NCBI RefSeq assembly: GCF_001411555.2
Contig: NC_049905.1
Span: forward strand, 6,973,053-7,037,052
Direction of reading: 5' to 3'
Length of the DNA stretch: 64,000 nt
From: Juglans regia
Taxonomy: Eukaryota; Streptophyta; Magnoliopsida; Fagales; Juglandaceae
Shown here: positions 22,077 through 36,199 of the stretch, in pieces
How the letters are laid out: the number at the start of each line of letters is the position of its first letter
How positions within the stretch are numbered: the stretch's first letter is position 1
Program-made: the position numbers and the translations under genes
Notes under the pieces: model-generated
Database searches by the model: none
What the model was told of the DNA's origin: nothing
Seen by the model: the letters and a program-made list of their open reading frames with translations, nothing else

Positions 22077-25000
22077 TTACTCAGTGTCACTTTCAGAATC
22101 CATAAAGCTGAACTCTCTGGATCCACCGAGCTTGATTAGCAACGTTCCCTGGTTTTCCTCGCTCCATTCTATACCTTCCTTTTGCATAAGTTTGATAACC
22201 TGCATGCAGCCAGCGATTAGATAGTCATGGAGAGTATAATACAAATGCAACAAGTTCGTCTTTTTCAAAAGATGAAGCAAGGTCCAAGGGACTAGTTGTG
22301 GAAAAGATTTAACAAAGGAGTTGACAATTCAGTCACCTCAGAAGGCCAACATGGTAAACTTAGGACTTCGGCTCATATCCGGTATAATTAAAAAAAAAAA
22401 AAAAAAACAAGCAAGCAAACAAACAAACGTTCAAAAATATAATATAGGGAAAATGGGAAGCATCAAGAAAATTTTTGATTGATTGATTTATTTTTAAGTA
22501 AACATCAAGACAAAGATGGCAAGGGTAATGCAATGAATGTTTAATTCATCCAATATCAATGGGGATAAAATAAGATAAATTCTTAATTCAATCTAATCTG
22601 AATAATGAAAAAAGAAATTTCGATCACTTATATATTGCCAGATGTCGTTATTTTAAGCTCTCAATGTGTATATGTATAACCCAGATTGCATGAGTGCTTA
22701 TACTCTCTGGGTTTGGCAGTACAATCGTATTCAAATAGTAGGTCATATCATGTTAGCAATAACACCAAAAGTTCCTATAAAAATAAATAAATAAATAACA
22801 CCAAAAGTTACGCTAATAATAGAACAATGCTGCTGTCTAATATACATTTTCAAGCCATAGGATTCTCCAATTCAGTGGTTTGGCTACAACTCAAGTTTAC
22901 TACAAGACCAGTATGCAACAACCATACAAAAGATCTAAACCCTTGAACCATTGTTGCCACTAGTTTCTAGAATGGGACAGAAAAAAATAGATGGAAGCTG
23001 GACTATTTGGAAACCCATACCGATTGTTTCACTTTTGACTTCCCTACACCATGTGACCCACATCCTGTGATAACCCTGAGGGTTTGAAAAGCTGGAGCAG
23101 ACCAACAAACATGATCAAATAAATAAGAAAGTCTAAGCATTTTTTGTGTGAAATATAGAATAGAACAATGAATATTGGAAGACCAGCAGACACTTACAGG
23201 GCACATATGTTCCAAAAAGGAGGTGGGCTTTTACATACTGCATAGCTTGTTTTACATGCTGGCCATGTAAATCAATTGTTACCACATTTTCTATGCCCTT
23301 GTTTCTGCAGATTAGAAGCAATGGCTTAATTAAATAAAGAAGACTAAAGGTAGAGGTATATGGACAGAAATATTTTATGTAGATCTTTTGAGCAATAAGC
23401 AATTCACCAACCTAGCTTTAAATATATCACGGCTTGCCTTTCCATCTGCCTCCCGTGCCAATTTTGTATGTGCCTTACCCTAGGCAAATGGAACACATCT
23501 GGTTAATATTTCATTCTGGAACCTCATCAAGCAAACACAATATATAATTATGCCCGTGACAAACCAAATATGTGATAAGCAACCGTTGGACAGGTCAAGA
23601 GCAGTAGACTTGTGAATCGCCCAACAAGTAAAATTACAGAAGCATATGAGAATCAAGACTTTAGATCAATTGGCATCAAGAGAGTATTAAGAAGACCCAA
23701 ATCTAAAAAGTTAAGAAATCAATGCAGTTTGGATAGATTGGCAAAGGTTAGGTGCTAAATGTTATTAACTATTTTGTTTATAGTCTTTTTTTTTTTTATA
23801 ACATTTAGGTGCTAAATGTTATTAACAATAAGAATAATTGATTCCAGTAACCTCCATTAATTTCAATGGGATCCTACATACATCCCAGCAACCTGTGAGA
23901 CAATAAATCATAGAAGGAAAGCCAAAAAAAAAAGAGCTCTTCATTCTTGCCAAAATTTTTTGCAATGCTTTGTTGCAGGTAACTAGCTACAATACAATGT
24001 TAACCGCTCCTCCATCTGTTGGCTGACACATCTTATGCATGGCAGACAACCTGTAGAGGCTCCCCTCTTTTGAAATTGTGCCAGATAATCTCTCCTACAA
24101 AAGAAGCCTTGAAAAAATGGAACAAGGAGCACTCATATGCAGGCTTGGAGTACATCAAAGAAAAATAAGCAGGTACAGAACAGCAAACACCAACATAGAT
24201 ATATTAGATAAAAAAATTAACAATGTTCTTTGCTGAAGCAGAACAAACCTGCTCAGAAAGGCAAGCTGCATACTGTTTTTCTCCCTTGGAAAATGCCACT
24301 GCAGCCTGCAGAAGAATGTCATCGTGAGATTATTTTGAGTATATAATAAACTAGATTCAGCATCATCAAGTATTCTCAAGCACAGAGAAGTAAAAAAGAA
24401 CATCTTACTTTCTGATAGCAAGATCTCATTGAATCCCATTGTTGCTTCGAAGGCTGCCTGAACACGTGATATTCCTCTCCTTTAGCTGCAATTCCAGGAA
24501 AAATACCAAAAGTAAAGAGATTGACATGGTTGGCAAGACCTTATTTTGCGTTACAAGGCGGATATATTCAAAAAAAGACTTTTTGAACATCTCGCAGTAG
24601 ATGTTAAAAGTTTTGACTAAAAAGAAGCGAGTTACCCTCCCAAACAACTATCAAGCATTTCCATTCATATGAAAACAAAAGCACTTTTTGAATATGAGTG
24701 ACTTTGTGCATCCATTGTGTGCATGAATGCCCTGTGGAACAAACAGAGTAGCTAATCACCCTAAAAAAAGAGGAAAGATTCATTAAACAAGCTTTATGCG
24801 CCGCCCCGCCCCGCGTAAGATAAGATGTAGACACGACCTAGGAAATGAAAATTGATCAAGTTACATGCTAGGGTCTGCTGCAATCATAATTAAGCCTATA
24901 CAAGTAACCGATTCTAGGCCAATTTCTGAAAACAAGGGCCCCCCCACTTACAAGTTCCTGATTCTGGAGGGTCAATTGCATTGGTAAATTTTTAATTTTG

Positions 25001-28000
25001 ATTTTTAAAAGAGGGGTGGGTTCCTCCAGAAAAGTAGCAGGGTATCAGACAGTTCCCAAAGGATAATGACATGAAAAAAAAATATTCCAAAAACCTTAGC
25101 CAAGATATATAAATATAATTTTTTTTTAAATAATGAAGAGAAAAAAAAACTGTACAATTGATGAGGAGTAAATCATGATCAAATATCTCCAACATTACCT
25201 CTGCAAAAGATGCTAAATAGTGAGATGGCTACAAAAACACGAGTAAGAAGTTTCTGAAAACTACTAATATGGGCAGAGATAGTAAGTGCAACAAAGAATG
25301 ACGAGACTAATAATGAATACCTCCAGTATATTGCTGAGGTCCTGCAACACTAGAAGGACAAACATTAAACCCAGGACCCACTGACTGCATTTTCTTTACC
25401 AAATTCCTCCAATTCATTTTCTTTGGTTCATGTTCAAGACTCTTGGAGATGTTAAACAGAGATTCTAACACCTTTTGAGGAAGATCTGGCTCGGTAGTTC
25501 TTGCTCTAGAAGGAGAATCAGCTTCAGGATTGGTAAGAACCTTAGAATAATTCCTAAAATGAAGAAAACAAGCAAAGGTTAGAGTTCAGTTACAAATAAA
25601 AATATCCTCGATGCAGAGAAAATTGGTATTGCAATTTGATCCATATTAATGACTAACAAATCTAGGGGGCCTTGCAGAGATGTAATCATTTCACAAAGAC
25701 AAAGCATTTGATATCACAAGCAGCAGCATAAGCTAGTAGGTTTTCCATAAAAATAAAGTAATAAACTAGTTAAATAACATTTAAACATAACATTTTATAT
25801 AATTCTCTTGTGCTTTACTAAATATACACATCTATGATATTTGATAGCCATGATCAAATTGAAGTCCATGGTTCCATCAAAATATATAAAAAAGGCCATG
25901 ACTAAAAGAGTTCAAGCAGTGTAGGTATTGACTTCTATGCTAACATAAGTAATCAAATATCAATACATCTAGAAAGCCAACTTGGACCACTACAAGCATA
26001 TACATCACTTATGACAACATGTGACTCCAGGTAAACGATATTCAATACCAACTAAATACTTGACTTTAGAATAGTTGATTACATCATTCTCTTGGTCTTG
26101 AACTGATTTTTATAATTTTTGCTAAAAATTTTACAAAAGGGCACTTAAAGTGCACTTATGTAAATGCACTTTGCTTTTGATATGTGAAGCAATTCGGCCT
26201 TCGCACTTTGCCTTGAGCGCGCTTTTACCAACACTTCATCACAGGTATTTTCATGGGGCTATTAATGAAATCTATTCAATCACCACTCATATTTCCCCGA
26301 TTGACCTGTATTTTTAATGTTTCAAAAGGTTAGCATTGAAGCTTCCAGCTTCTTGCCTCTCAACCTATACATGCATGCATGATATATAGCTTTCTTACAA
26401 ACTAAATTTGGTTGAAAAAACTTGATCGAGCCATATCATATGTGGTTACACCCTCCTCAAATTTCTTTTGCATTTCAACCTTCTCAGGAAAAAAAAAAAT
26501 AGAAATTTAATAACAACATCCACAATAATGCTAAAGCCATGAAAATAAAAACCAGAATAGATTACCTACAACCATAGCCCATAGACCATATATTGTCCTG
26601 GAATTCACTTTCAGATGAATGGGAAGTACAATCAGAAGCCTTATCTGTAAACTGTTACAAAAATTTACATGATCACTAACATAAAGCACATATTCAAATG
26701 GTAAATTCAAAATCAAAATATTTCCAACATCATTGGGGGCCCAAGTTTAAATAAATTACATTATGAAGGAATACGTGAATAAAACATGCTACAACATCAG
26801 TGATTAATCCTTCACGTGCCAGGATAGGTTATCATGTGGCTTTAATTGCAGGAATAAAGAAACACAAATCACCAGATGAAAATTCTCCCCGGAAATTGAC
26901 CCAGCACTGGATAGAGAATCTGAGCCAGCATTCAATTGCGAAAGCATAAAAAACCTAACCCATTAGACCCTAGCATCTTTAAGAAATCAGTTATTCGACC
27001 ACACTCCATCAAAACCCTGGAAGTAATCTCCTTTTAGCAGAACACGAGAGGAAAAAACAGAAGGGGTGGTGTTTGGAGGGGAGAGGGAGTGGGTTTTTTA
27101 TGACAGAAAAATATTTAAGCAGCAGCAACTCTCCTAGTGGAAAAAAAGTCTAATAACCTTGTTAATAGTTGTATAAACTAAAAATCATTCATGTCACACC
27201 AGCCTCCATAAACTAAACCCAGCAATCCTAATGAAGACCAAGAGAACAAAACAGCTAAAGGAATCCTCAGCCTCTCATGTGGGACACTGGAGGATTTGCT
27301 TGCGCGTAAAAAATACAAGCCCCTAACTCAATCTATCCCGAATAACAATGATAAAAAGCAAACACGAGTGATGGTGAAAATACAGTCCAAAAGGCATAAC
27401 CCACAAACTCAAACCATAACTTAACAATAAATTTAGCACTTTCAAAATTCAAACTAGAAGGACCATATGAATTGTTTTTAAGCGACCAACAAAATACATT
27501 GAATGATATAGTAAATAAATTGAAATAGGAGCCTTTAAGCAATAACTCCAACACAAAATCGAGCAATAACGTAAATATTACTTACACCATCTTTGCGTTC
27601 AATGAGAAATCTTATATCTTCTTTATAGTTAACACTATCATTAGGGTATCTACCATTGCTGGACTGCTCAGAGGTGGAAGCGGATAATTCGAGTAATGTG
27701 TCAAAGGCCTAGGAAGCAAATAAACAGAAAATTGTTTCCATTACTCACCTTATTTATCATCAAATTAGGAGAAGTGTTCCAACATCAATGTAAAAAAAAA
27801 AAAATTAATCAAAATCCAAGTCACAATACTTAAAATACCTTTTCTACGTCATATCCACATTGACCTGAAAAAAAAAAAAAGAAAAATTCCTGATCATGCA
27901 ATAAACAACTAAAAATAAGCTCCATAGTCCAGTGCCCAATCACTTACAATTTACGCCATACAATCACTGACTAGAATGCCTCTTTTGCACAAGCATGATC

Positions 28001-29247
28001 CAAACGATTGTGAAAAATATTAAATAAATGCGTTAAAAAAAAAATAGAAAGACTCGAGAAAACACTCACATAGCACAACGTACAGTTTTTATTTTATTTT
28101 TTATTTTTTTACAAAAATTTTATTTTACTTATTAAAAACTATTGATCTAAATTATACAAAAAAATAAATAAATAGTTACTGAATACGCATAGATGCACAC
28201 GTACATAAGTATATGCGACATGCGTTCGTGCATGACTGCTGTTGAAAGTTGAAACGGAAAAGATTTGCGATGATAAAACCTAAAGTACTCCTTTTCTATG
28301 ATAGCATCGAAGGCTCAAAATGTGATTTCGTCAAAGAACAACAAAAAGAAAACAATTTTCATAAGATGGTATTTGCAATCTAATTCATTAACAATATCCC
28401 AGTTTATGTCATGTCTTGTTCTCTTTCATAGAGCATTCCAAGCTCTATTATTCGTATTCTATTTTGAACTTCACCACCACCAACTTGATCCAAACAAAGT
28501 TGGCTTTATTAGTTGGTTATCAATTACCAACTTTCATTGCATCTTAAATCTCTAAGCAATCGAAAATTCACAACGGATTTCAGTGCCACCAAAACTCGCA
28601 AGTTATTTGGAACAACCCCTACAAAAGGCTACGTTTTCTTTAAAAAACACTAAAAAAATAATCCAAAAAAATCGTAGCGGGTACTCACAGAAAACATCTC
28701 TAACAACATCCATGCTGAGCTCACACTCATCCCCGAGCATCGAACGCAGAAATTGCTCAGCCTCTTCTATCTCAATGCAAGCATTGCTAAGCCCTTTGAA
28801 CCTGGTCGAGGCATCCAAGACGTCCCTCCTTGGAGGCCTCGGATTCACGTACTCTTTTCCCAACCCCGTCGAAACAGTCCCAGTAGCCGCAACCACTCTC
28901 TTCTGCTTAGTCCCTCTGAAATCCTTTCCTTTCACCACGTTCTGAACACAGCCAGTCTCGACAAAACCCACGGACGAACCCGACGAGCTCGCACCCGAAG
29001 TCGAACGCGTCGACGGGTCTTCGGCGCTGTCCGCTGAGATCGCGCCTAATATCTCCGCGGCTTTGTCCCGATCGCCAATCGCTTTACGGAAGGCCGAAAC
29101 GGCGTCGTCTACAGAAACCAAAGAGAATGCCTCCACTAACGCCTCCGGTACTTTTTCCCCCACTTCTTCGTTCACCACAACGCCTTTCTCGGCCGGATTG
29201 GATGCTCGGGGCCTCCTTCTCCGCTTCTTCTGCTTAGTGTTCTTCAT
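22077..29247 (-). CDS. DUF1771 and SMR (Small MutS-Related) domain protein
   Basis: Eleven exons: 29247-28689, 27864-27839, 27708-27588, 26644-26566, 25553-25321, 24485-24409, 24305-24249, 23479-23412, 23304-23198, 23091-23021 and 22199-22077. They total 1521 bases, 506 aa, and every phase closes. The N-terminus is a basic KQKKRRRRPRA stretch that could be a nuclear signal. Two helical CUE/UBA-like segments follow (about residues 25-60 and 160-205). DUF1771 lies at about 340-405 (EEYHVFRQPSKQQWDSM ... CLSEQGKAHTKLA). SMR lies at about 409-490, with the IDLHGQHVKQAM motif and the TGCGSHGVGKSKVKQS loop. SMR domains are nucleic-acid binding or nicking; the plant protein's role is not settled. 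It corresponds to the SMR protein next to CYP20-1 in Arabidopsis. The start is the first ATG; an upstream TTG is ignored. Confidence 0.93.
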
Positions 29248-30396
29248 ATTCGAACCCAATGTAAGAAAAGCGAAAGCGATTCAATGATCAGAGCTTCCCG
29301 AAACACCAAGGTGAGGATGAGAACAGACGATTTTCTTTCTATCTCCTTTGTTTTAGGGATTGTCGGAGATCGGGGTGGCCAGAAACCACAGATCGGAGAG
29401 CCGAGGAGGGTGAAACGGAAAGAGAAATTGAGTAGCAAGGGGGAATTTTATGATTCCAGAAAACAACGGGTGGTTGGTGGCGGATGGATTGCGGAGGTTG
29501 AAACTTGAGATAGAGAGAGATAGATTCATTGTTCGACAGAATGCAGGACCGATTCTCTCACCTTCGCGTCTTTACATTAACCAAAAGGTGTTTTTATCCA
29601 CGCGCTTTCAACGAATCTGTGGGGCACTGCTCAATTCATTCTGATTTCTGAGATCCAATTATTATTTTTTTATTCTTTTATATTTTTTCCTAAACAATGC
29701 GATTGAAATTGATTTGTGTTAATTTCGGCCATTTTAATATTAAGTAATACTTGATATAAATTAGATATATAAGTCTCAAGGCAAATTTTTTTTTTAAATT
29801 TAATTTTATAATAAAATTTATTTATTTTTTTACAAATTTTTGTATATATAAAACTTGCATGTAGCATTAGGCCACAAGTTCATAGAAAAATTAAGGAAAT
29901 GAAAACATGAATATTACAATAATAAAATAAAAGCTGAGTTAAGTATGAAGATGAATTATATTTTTATCATTTAAGGATATGAAGATTTTTCTGAGGTTTT
30001 TTTTTTTTTTTTTTTCCTTTTCATTGAATTACATGCAAACCATGCATGCACAATTTTAAATATTTAAAGTGAGAATTTATCATATCATTTTGTAAGAATT
30101 TTTCTTCAAATAAATATATAGTTTTAGTATTACTTTATAGGAATATAAATTTAGAATTATTATATTTTTAAATCAGTATTTAAAATATATAATTTATATT
30201 ATTTAAATAATAATATTTAATTTATAAAATTTAAAATTTATTTTTAAATTAAATTATATCACGTGATTTAAAACTCTTAGATTTACCGTGCTCCTAAATC
30301 TGTTTCGACATTTTCGGAAATGTCTTTTCCTTGTTTTTTGGTAAGTAAAAGTTGAGTTTGATTGGAGAGTGGACTCGGCCACAAGTCTCATTTCCT

Positions 30397-30443
<47 letters not shown>

Positions 30444-31342
30444 TTATTCACCTTTCAGCAATCAGCATGACTCCGAAAAAAGGGGCAATGTTCATCTTTA
30501 AAGATTAATATACATATATATATATATATATATTTCTTGTCTTTTTGTATCATTTAAATATTTTTCAATAGTATCAAGTAATTGATATAGAACATAAAAA
30601 ATAATTATCAATAATTAAATATCATATTATAAAATGGTAAGAAGATGATAATAAAAATGATGGTAAATAGTATTATTATTAAAAAGCATTTCCAATGATT
30701 TGTCTATGTTTTTATATAAAATAATTAATCAAATTTTATTTTTTCTTGACCATTTTTAAGAGTACATCCAACAACTTATCCAGATTTCTTATTTATTTAC
30801 TTAGAAAATAAATAAATAAATAAATAATAGAGAGAGAAAAAAAAAAGAGAGATGAAGTAGGAAGAAAAAGATATAATAAATAAGAAAAAATGTATTCATC
30901 ATCTCAACTTCCATCATCCTCTCATTATCCTATGATGTGGCATTAAATGATAGGTTCACAAGTAAAATATAATAAATAATCTCCAATCATTTAATGTCAT
31001 ATTATAGAACGATGGAAGTTGGGATGATGAGTAGCATTACTCTTTCTCAATTCTCCAGAAACCTTCCTTCAGTCTTGTATCTCTCCCTCTTTCGCGCACT
31101 CTTTCTTTCTATCCAAACAAATCCAATTTACAATATTTCTTAGCACTCTCTTTGTCTAGACAGATCCAATTTACAATATTTCTCCAGAAAAACCCTTTCA
31201 ATCTTGGTCTTAAGAAGCCCTTTCTCCAAGTGAGGTTGCAAGTTCAACGAAAGCAGTAGTATTTCTCATTCTTAGAGATAGGTATATGGCAACACAAACC
31301 ATCTATTAAGCTCTGAGATTTTTCAAAAAAGTGAGCAAGAAA
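29248..31342. other. Spacer: SMR promoter region, then AT-rich DNA
   Basis: The first 400 bases are the SMR 5' flank. A T-tract of about 40 bases sits near 30400-30440, and a TA run near 30507-30532. From about 30880 to 31030 there are two copies of a GATGATGGAAGTT-like phrase in opposite orientation around TCATTTAATGTCAT, a possible small foldback element. No other coding sequence is recognised. Confidence 0.5.
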
Positions 31343-31854
31343 ATGAGCGGAATGGATAAGAAAGTCACCAATGTCGCACTAAAGGCGTCAAGGGCCATAT
31401 ACTGGGACAGGATGGCGGAGCTTCTGGTCATCGATGAGGCTCGCAAAGAGTTTGCCACTCTCCGCCAGGCATTTGACGAGGTCAACTCCACCCTCCAGAT
31501 CAAATTCAGTCAGGAACCTGAACCCATAGATTGGGAGTACTATAGAAAAGAAAAGGAATTGGGTCTCGCTTGGTGGATATGTACAAAGAGGCCTACGACA
31601 ATATAGAGATACCCAAGTATGTAGACACAGTAACTCCTTAGTACAAGCCTAAATTCGATGCACTGTTGGTGGAATTAAAAGAAGCAGAAGAGAAATCCTT
31701 AAAGGAGTTTGAGCGTTTGGAAAATGAAGTTATTGACGTACAAGAGATGAAGAAAAAGATTAATACCATGACTGCAAATGAATACTTTTAGAAGTATCCT
31801 GAGCTGAAGAAAAAGTTCGATGATGAAATCCATAATGATTACTGGAGTTATTGA
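31343..31854 (+). pseudogene. Processed pseudogene of mitochondrial F1Fo ATP synthase subunit d
   Basis: A continuous, intronless reading matches plant ATP synthase subunit d along its length. It begins MSGMDKKVTNVALKASRAIYW, continues DEARKEFATLRQAFDEVNST and QEPEPIDWEYYRK, and after a frame change RLVDMYKEAYD, DALLVELKEAEEKSLKE and ELKKKFDDEIHNDYWSY. A tandem duplication of AAAAG (near 31546-31557) shifts the frame. Two stops also break it: one where VTP-Q is expected and one after ANEYF. A full-length, intronless, decayed copy far from any related gene is the mark of LINE-mediated retroposition. No clear poly-A tail or target duplication is visible. Confidence 0.9.
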
Positions 31855-34079
31855 TTCTTCCACCAACTTGTTCAATTCAGCATAATTTCTCATCAAAATT
31901 CTCTCATCTCATTTTTATTGTATAATAAATATATCTTTTATACTATGTAACCTGGTTGGTTGTGGTTTGAGGATTTGAGCTTTAGCAAAATCGGGATCCA
32001 ATTTATCATCAGATGCTTTGAAGGAGAGAGAAATTGGTGAAAAGTAAAAAATGAAAACATTGAAGAGGAGAAAAAGATATCAAGCCTACCTAAAGTTCAA
32101 CAAATTCATAACAATCAATTCTATTCCACTTTTAAAAAGAATTTTTATGTGTCATCTTGTAATTGAATAGTATAAAAGGTGTAAATACACCAAGTCCTAC
32201 TGCCAGCCACTCCCTTGGCAAAAATGTATTTACATTTCATTTAAATCCAACTCTCAGATATGCTTTCTATTGTTTTCACTAACGACAAATGGCCTCTACT
32301 TTATTTTTTTATCGGATTGTGCTTTCTGCAAGAGTGCTTAGACTTACTTTTGCAGAGGAAATGACAATGGGAGAGACCAGAAGTTCTCCAATGGCTGGAA
32401 ATTTATTTCCCCTTCCCCTCACAATCTCTTCTACGCAAATTTCTTGGGCGTGAGTATTGCTCGAAACGTAATTTTTATAATAATAATAAAAGTTAATAAA
32501 ATAAAATTATAAATATTTCATAATTATTTAAAAATGTTGTAAATAAAATATATTTTTATTTGATATTTTTTATAGAATTTGATTTTATAAAAATATTGTC
32601 ATCAATGATATTAATATGAATTATATCATAAAAACAAATTGGCCACTTCTCATTATAAAATTATTATTACTTATTTATAAATATATTTATAAATAAAATA
32701 AAATCATTATAAATACTATATAATCATTTGTGAGACTCGCATCTATCTCCTCTCCAACAACTTAAAACCATCTCATCTCATTTCCAATCCAAATACACAA
32801 AATTTTTAAAAACTATTTCAACTCATAAATCTCATTACTATTTACAATTATTCGATACCACGAAAGATGCCTGGTAAAATAATAATTTTCTATTGACAAC
32901 TGCTTTAGTTACAAAAAAACTTCACAAATATAAATTTATAAATTGACGTGATTTGATGTAAGACGTTAGATTATAAAATCGTATCATATAAAATTAGATC
33001 AATTTTTTAATTTATTTTGTGGAATACCATCGTGGTTGGATCTTCTCTTTTCTATTATTATTTCTATTGAATAAACAGCTTAAAAATCTACCCAAACCAG
33101 AATCAAGACCATTGAATTTTGAGGGAAACTGGGGACGATATGTTGGAGCCCACCCCACTGACAGGCACAAAACTAAGCGGCTAGGAAATTAATATTTAAC
33201 AATTAGCTCTACTGTTCATAATTTTCATACACCATATATCATATTTATTTTTATTTTTATTTTTATTTTCATTTATTTATTTTAATCTTCCTAGAATATT
33301 CACATTGGTCTATGTATATATATGCAAAGTTATATTTACATAATATGACTTTAAAATCCTCTATATTAACTCATACATATCTAAATATTTAACTAGTTAT
33401 AAACAGTACTTATCTAAATTTGGATAACTACTATTCACTCCACAAAATATATTTTAATCATTATTTCTCTCATCTTTCACTGTCTCTCTCACAATCCTTT
33501 CATTTTCTCTATCTTTTAACAACACAAAAAATTTTCACATGCACATTCATTTTATTATTATAATATATTATATATATTTTTCATTTTATTATATTTTTAA
33601 TAGAATATATAAAAAAATTATATTTTTATTATTGTATTTATATTATTAATGTCAAATGTATATAGTGGATGCTAATTGTAAAATATATATATAAAAATTG
33701 ATTTTAGCAAAAACTTAATAACAATATTTTATTATTATTTTGTTTTAAATATGCATAAATCAATGTGAAAATTTTACTTGAATGATAAAGTGATTATGTA
33801 AAAGAGGTAATTTTACATATGCATATGTATAAACCAATGCTAATGCTTACTAATTGAATTCTTCTATTCATCATCTATATACTATAGATTTGGTAAGAGA
33901 AAAAAAAAAAAAGAAAAAAAAATTAAATATGATATATGGTGCGAAGATGACGAATATAATTTTTTATTAATAATTATGCTTGTCATCGATTGATTTCCCC
34001 ATCTTCTAAGAAACTAAAAAATACTCTGTGCAAACAGAGCTATAGCTTGCTCTCAAGTATCTAATGTGCCCTTTGGCTC
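31855..34079. other. AT-rich spacer between the ATP synthase d retrocopy and MIK
   Basis: No genes are supported. A partial Tourist-like MITE lies at about 32740-32865 (AAACCATCTCATCTCATT core). A fragment of the AATACTC-type foldback family lies at about 32900-33010 (TTACAAAAAAACTTCAC ... AGATTATAAAATCGTAT). CT/T-rich runs occur near 33470-33510. Confidence 0.45.
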
Positions 34080-36003
34080 TCAAATCTCCATGTCATGGTT
34101 TTTATCCTCAACATACCGCGGGAGGATAGCCTGTTCCGCTGCTCTGGGAGGAGAGCTTGGAATATCCCATTGACATTCCTGAACCACACATGACGAGGGT
34201 ATTAGCTTGGCTGCACCAAGTGATGCATGAAACTCTTCATGGCCTGCCGGCTTCCAGAACCTCGTCTCGGCATCCCGGCTGATGCACTGCATCTTCCTCC
34301 TCTGCACCTCATCCTTCACTCTCTGTATGGAGAAAGGAAAGCCATGGTTGTATTAACCATACCTATGAAGTTAATCGTACTGAATGAAAGAATTTTGTAA
34401 TTAAATTCCTGTGATACATTATCCCAATAGCCTAATCCAAGTGTTAGTGATTTCCACACCAAAGCCCCAATCTCAATAACACCAACCAAAAACAAGAGAA
34501 CGAAGAAGAGTTCATTTATTCCATGTTCTATCACGTAGAAAGAATACTAGTTGCCACGTCATAGTGAAAATGTTTCATTTCATCTTATCTCATCATTACA
34601 ATTTTTTCAAATTCTCACATAAAATATAATAAATCAATTCAACTTTTTTAAATTCAAAAACAATAATAATATTAAAAAATAATATTCTAATAATATTTTA
34701 TTCAACTTTCAATTTTTATCTAAAACCATCTCATTTCATCTCACTATCTAAACCGCAACTAATTCTCATTTGTACTTTTTTGAGAAGGTCGATATCTCTA
34801 CAAGTTACTTCTATGCATGCAACTAGAATCTAAGCAATAAGGAACATGAAAGCTCTTAAAATCTTCACTCTCAAAAGATAAAAAGAGAATTACTTCATCT
34901 ACACATAAATCTTACAAAACTGATTGTACGCGTTGACGAATCAATTAGTTTTGTTTTAAAGTTGGATTTTTTAGTTAATTTTTTTTTGTTGAATCTAAGG
35001 TTTGTCAATTCAGTGCGTAGCTTATTCAAAAGTTTGCGTAGACATAGTAATTCTCGTAGTAAACACATGACAGAGCAGCAAAATGATTGAAAACTGAGAA
35101 GAAGGAAACTGTTTCTTATGAACAAACCTGCAACAACCTCGAATCAAACGTGGGCAACCCAATTTGCCCAACAGCGAGCGATCCAAACAAATTCCCCACC
35201 AACGCAGCATCAGGCACAGCCAACCCATGAACCAGCCCCGCCACAAACCCTCCAAGAAAACTATCACCAGCACCCGTTGGGTCGACCTGGTTCGCCGCAA
35301 ACGGCGAAATTTCCAATTCCCCGTCCTTCCAATACACCGTGCACCCTTCCTTTCCATGCGTTACCAACACACAGCACCATTTCCTCGCCTCCTCCACGTC
35401 CAGGAACACCGCCTCCTCCTCCGATGCCTTCAGGAACGCAATACGTGGTAACAGGGGAAAGAACCCGCTTTCCTTCAGCTCCACGAGCCTTACGGTCCCA
35501 TCGACGTCGTCAAATTCCCGAATCAGGGCCTGGATATCCACGAACACTACATTGCAAATCTCAAGCATTTTCTCCAGAGTCTCGGGCGATATCTCGCCGC
35601 CGACACCGACCGCCATACCGAAATCGAACCTCGTTTGCGGGAGATCCGACGGCCAAATGGGGTCACATGCGGAGACCCGTTTCAGGACCCGATCCTGGTG
35701 TCCGTTCCCGCCGACCCCCGAGTCGAAATGCGCGTGGAAGAGAGTGGTTCTCGAGGTGGGTATCACAATCGGGCTACGATCGGTCACATAGGCAAAGTCC
35801 GGCCCAACCTTGGAGACCAGATTGTACGGAACCGAAAGACCGTCGAGCACGGTGGAAATGAAAGAGGAGGCCCCACCTAGCGTCTCGCCCACAACGACGC
35901 CGTCCCTGATCAGAACGTCGTGGCAGTAGTTGCCCGCAATCAGACCACGGAGAGAGAGAACACTTGGCTGCGTGATTTCTGGACCTCTTTGGTCTCTCCC
36001 CAT
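34080..36003 (-). CDS. MIK: myo-inositol 3-kinase (pfkB family)
   Basis: Two exons, 36003-35128 and 34322-34080, give 372 aa plus stop; the intron is GT-AG and phase 0. Exon 1 carries a ribokinase-fold start (LRGLIAGNYCHDVLI), a substrate-side Gly loop (ETLGGASSFIS) and the pfkB signature DPTGAGDSFLGGF, with the catalytic base Asp at about residue 247. Exon 2 gives the C-terminal tail (RVKDEVQRRKMQCISRDAE ... VQECQWDIPSSP) shared with plant MIK. The enzyme phosphorylates free myo-inositol with ATP to inositol 3-phosphate, feeding the lipid-independent route to phytate; it is cytosolic (no targeting peptide seen). The first exon is far more GC-rich than its surroundings. A Tourist-like MITE sits in the intron. 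Position after the SMR gene fits the Arabidopsis order. Confidence 0.94.
34550..34761. mobile_element. Tourist-like MITE in the MIK intron
   Basis: The ends are inverted: CTAGTTGC on the left and GCAACTAA on the right. The family core follows in full (CATCTTATCTCATCATTACA, AAAATATAATAAATC, AATAATATTCTAATAATATT). It lies well inside the intron (35127-34323) and touches no splice site. Confidence 0.8.
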
Positions 36004-36190
36004 AACTGATTGGGATCGTAATTCGATTGTGAGATCTGAGGGAGGTTAGGGGTCATGGGTGAGAGAAACCATTAAAACTCAACAGAAAAAACAGGAAAGA
36101 TAGAAGCAGAGAGAGACAAAAATGGAATTGGTGTGTTGGTGGTCGTGTCTGTATGGAGCAGTGACTAATGGGAAGTGCCGGAGAGAGACA

Positions 36191-36196
36191 TTTATA
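36191..36196 (-). promoter_or_regulatory. TATA box of MIK
   Basis: On the minus strand the bases read CATATAAATG, about 190 bases upstream of the ATG. A purine-rich GAGAGA stretch in the leader resembles plant GA-rich 5' UTRs. Confidence 0.5.
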
Positions 36197-36199
36197 TGG

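Noticed and set aside
22999..23215. Longer reading of the SMR exon beyond 23091
   Set aside because: The CCAG acceptor at 23092 and the phase with the previous exon (P-S-F-Q-T-L) fix the exon start; the upstream frame is intron.
30397..30440. T-tract as the tail of a LINE or SINE on the minus strand
   Set aside because: No element body or target duplication could be found beside it.
35118..35861. A 247-codon open frame on the plus strand
   Set aside because: It is antisense to the GC-rich MIK exon 1. Its Pro/Arg/Thr-rich composition is typical of a shadow frame.
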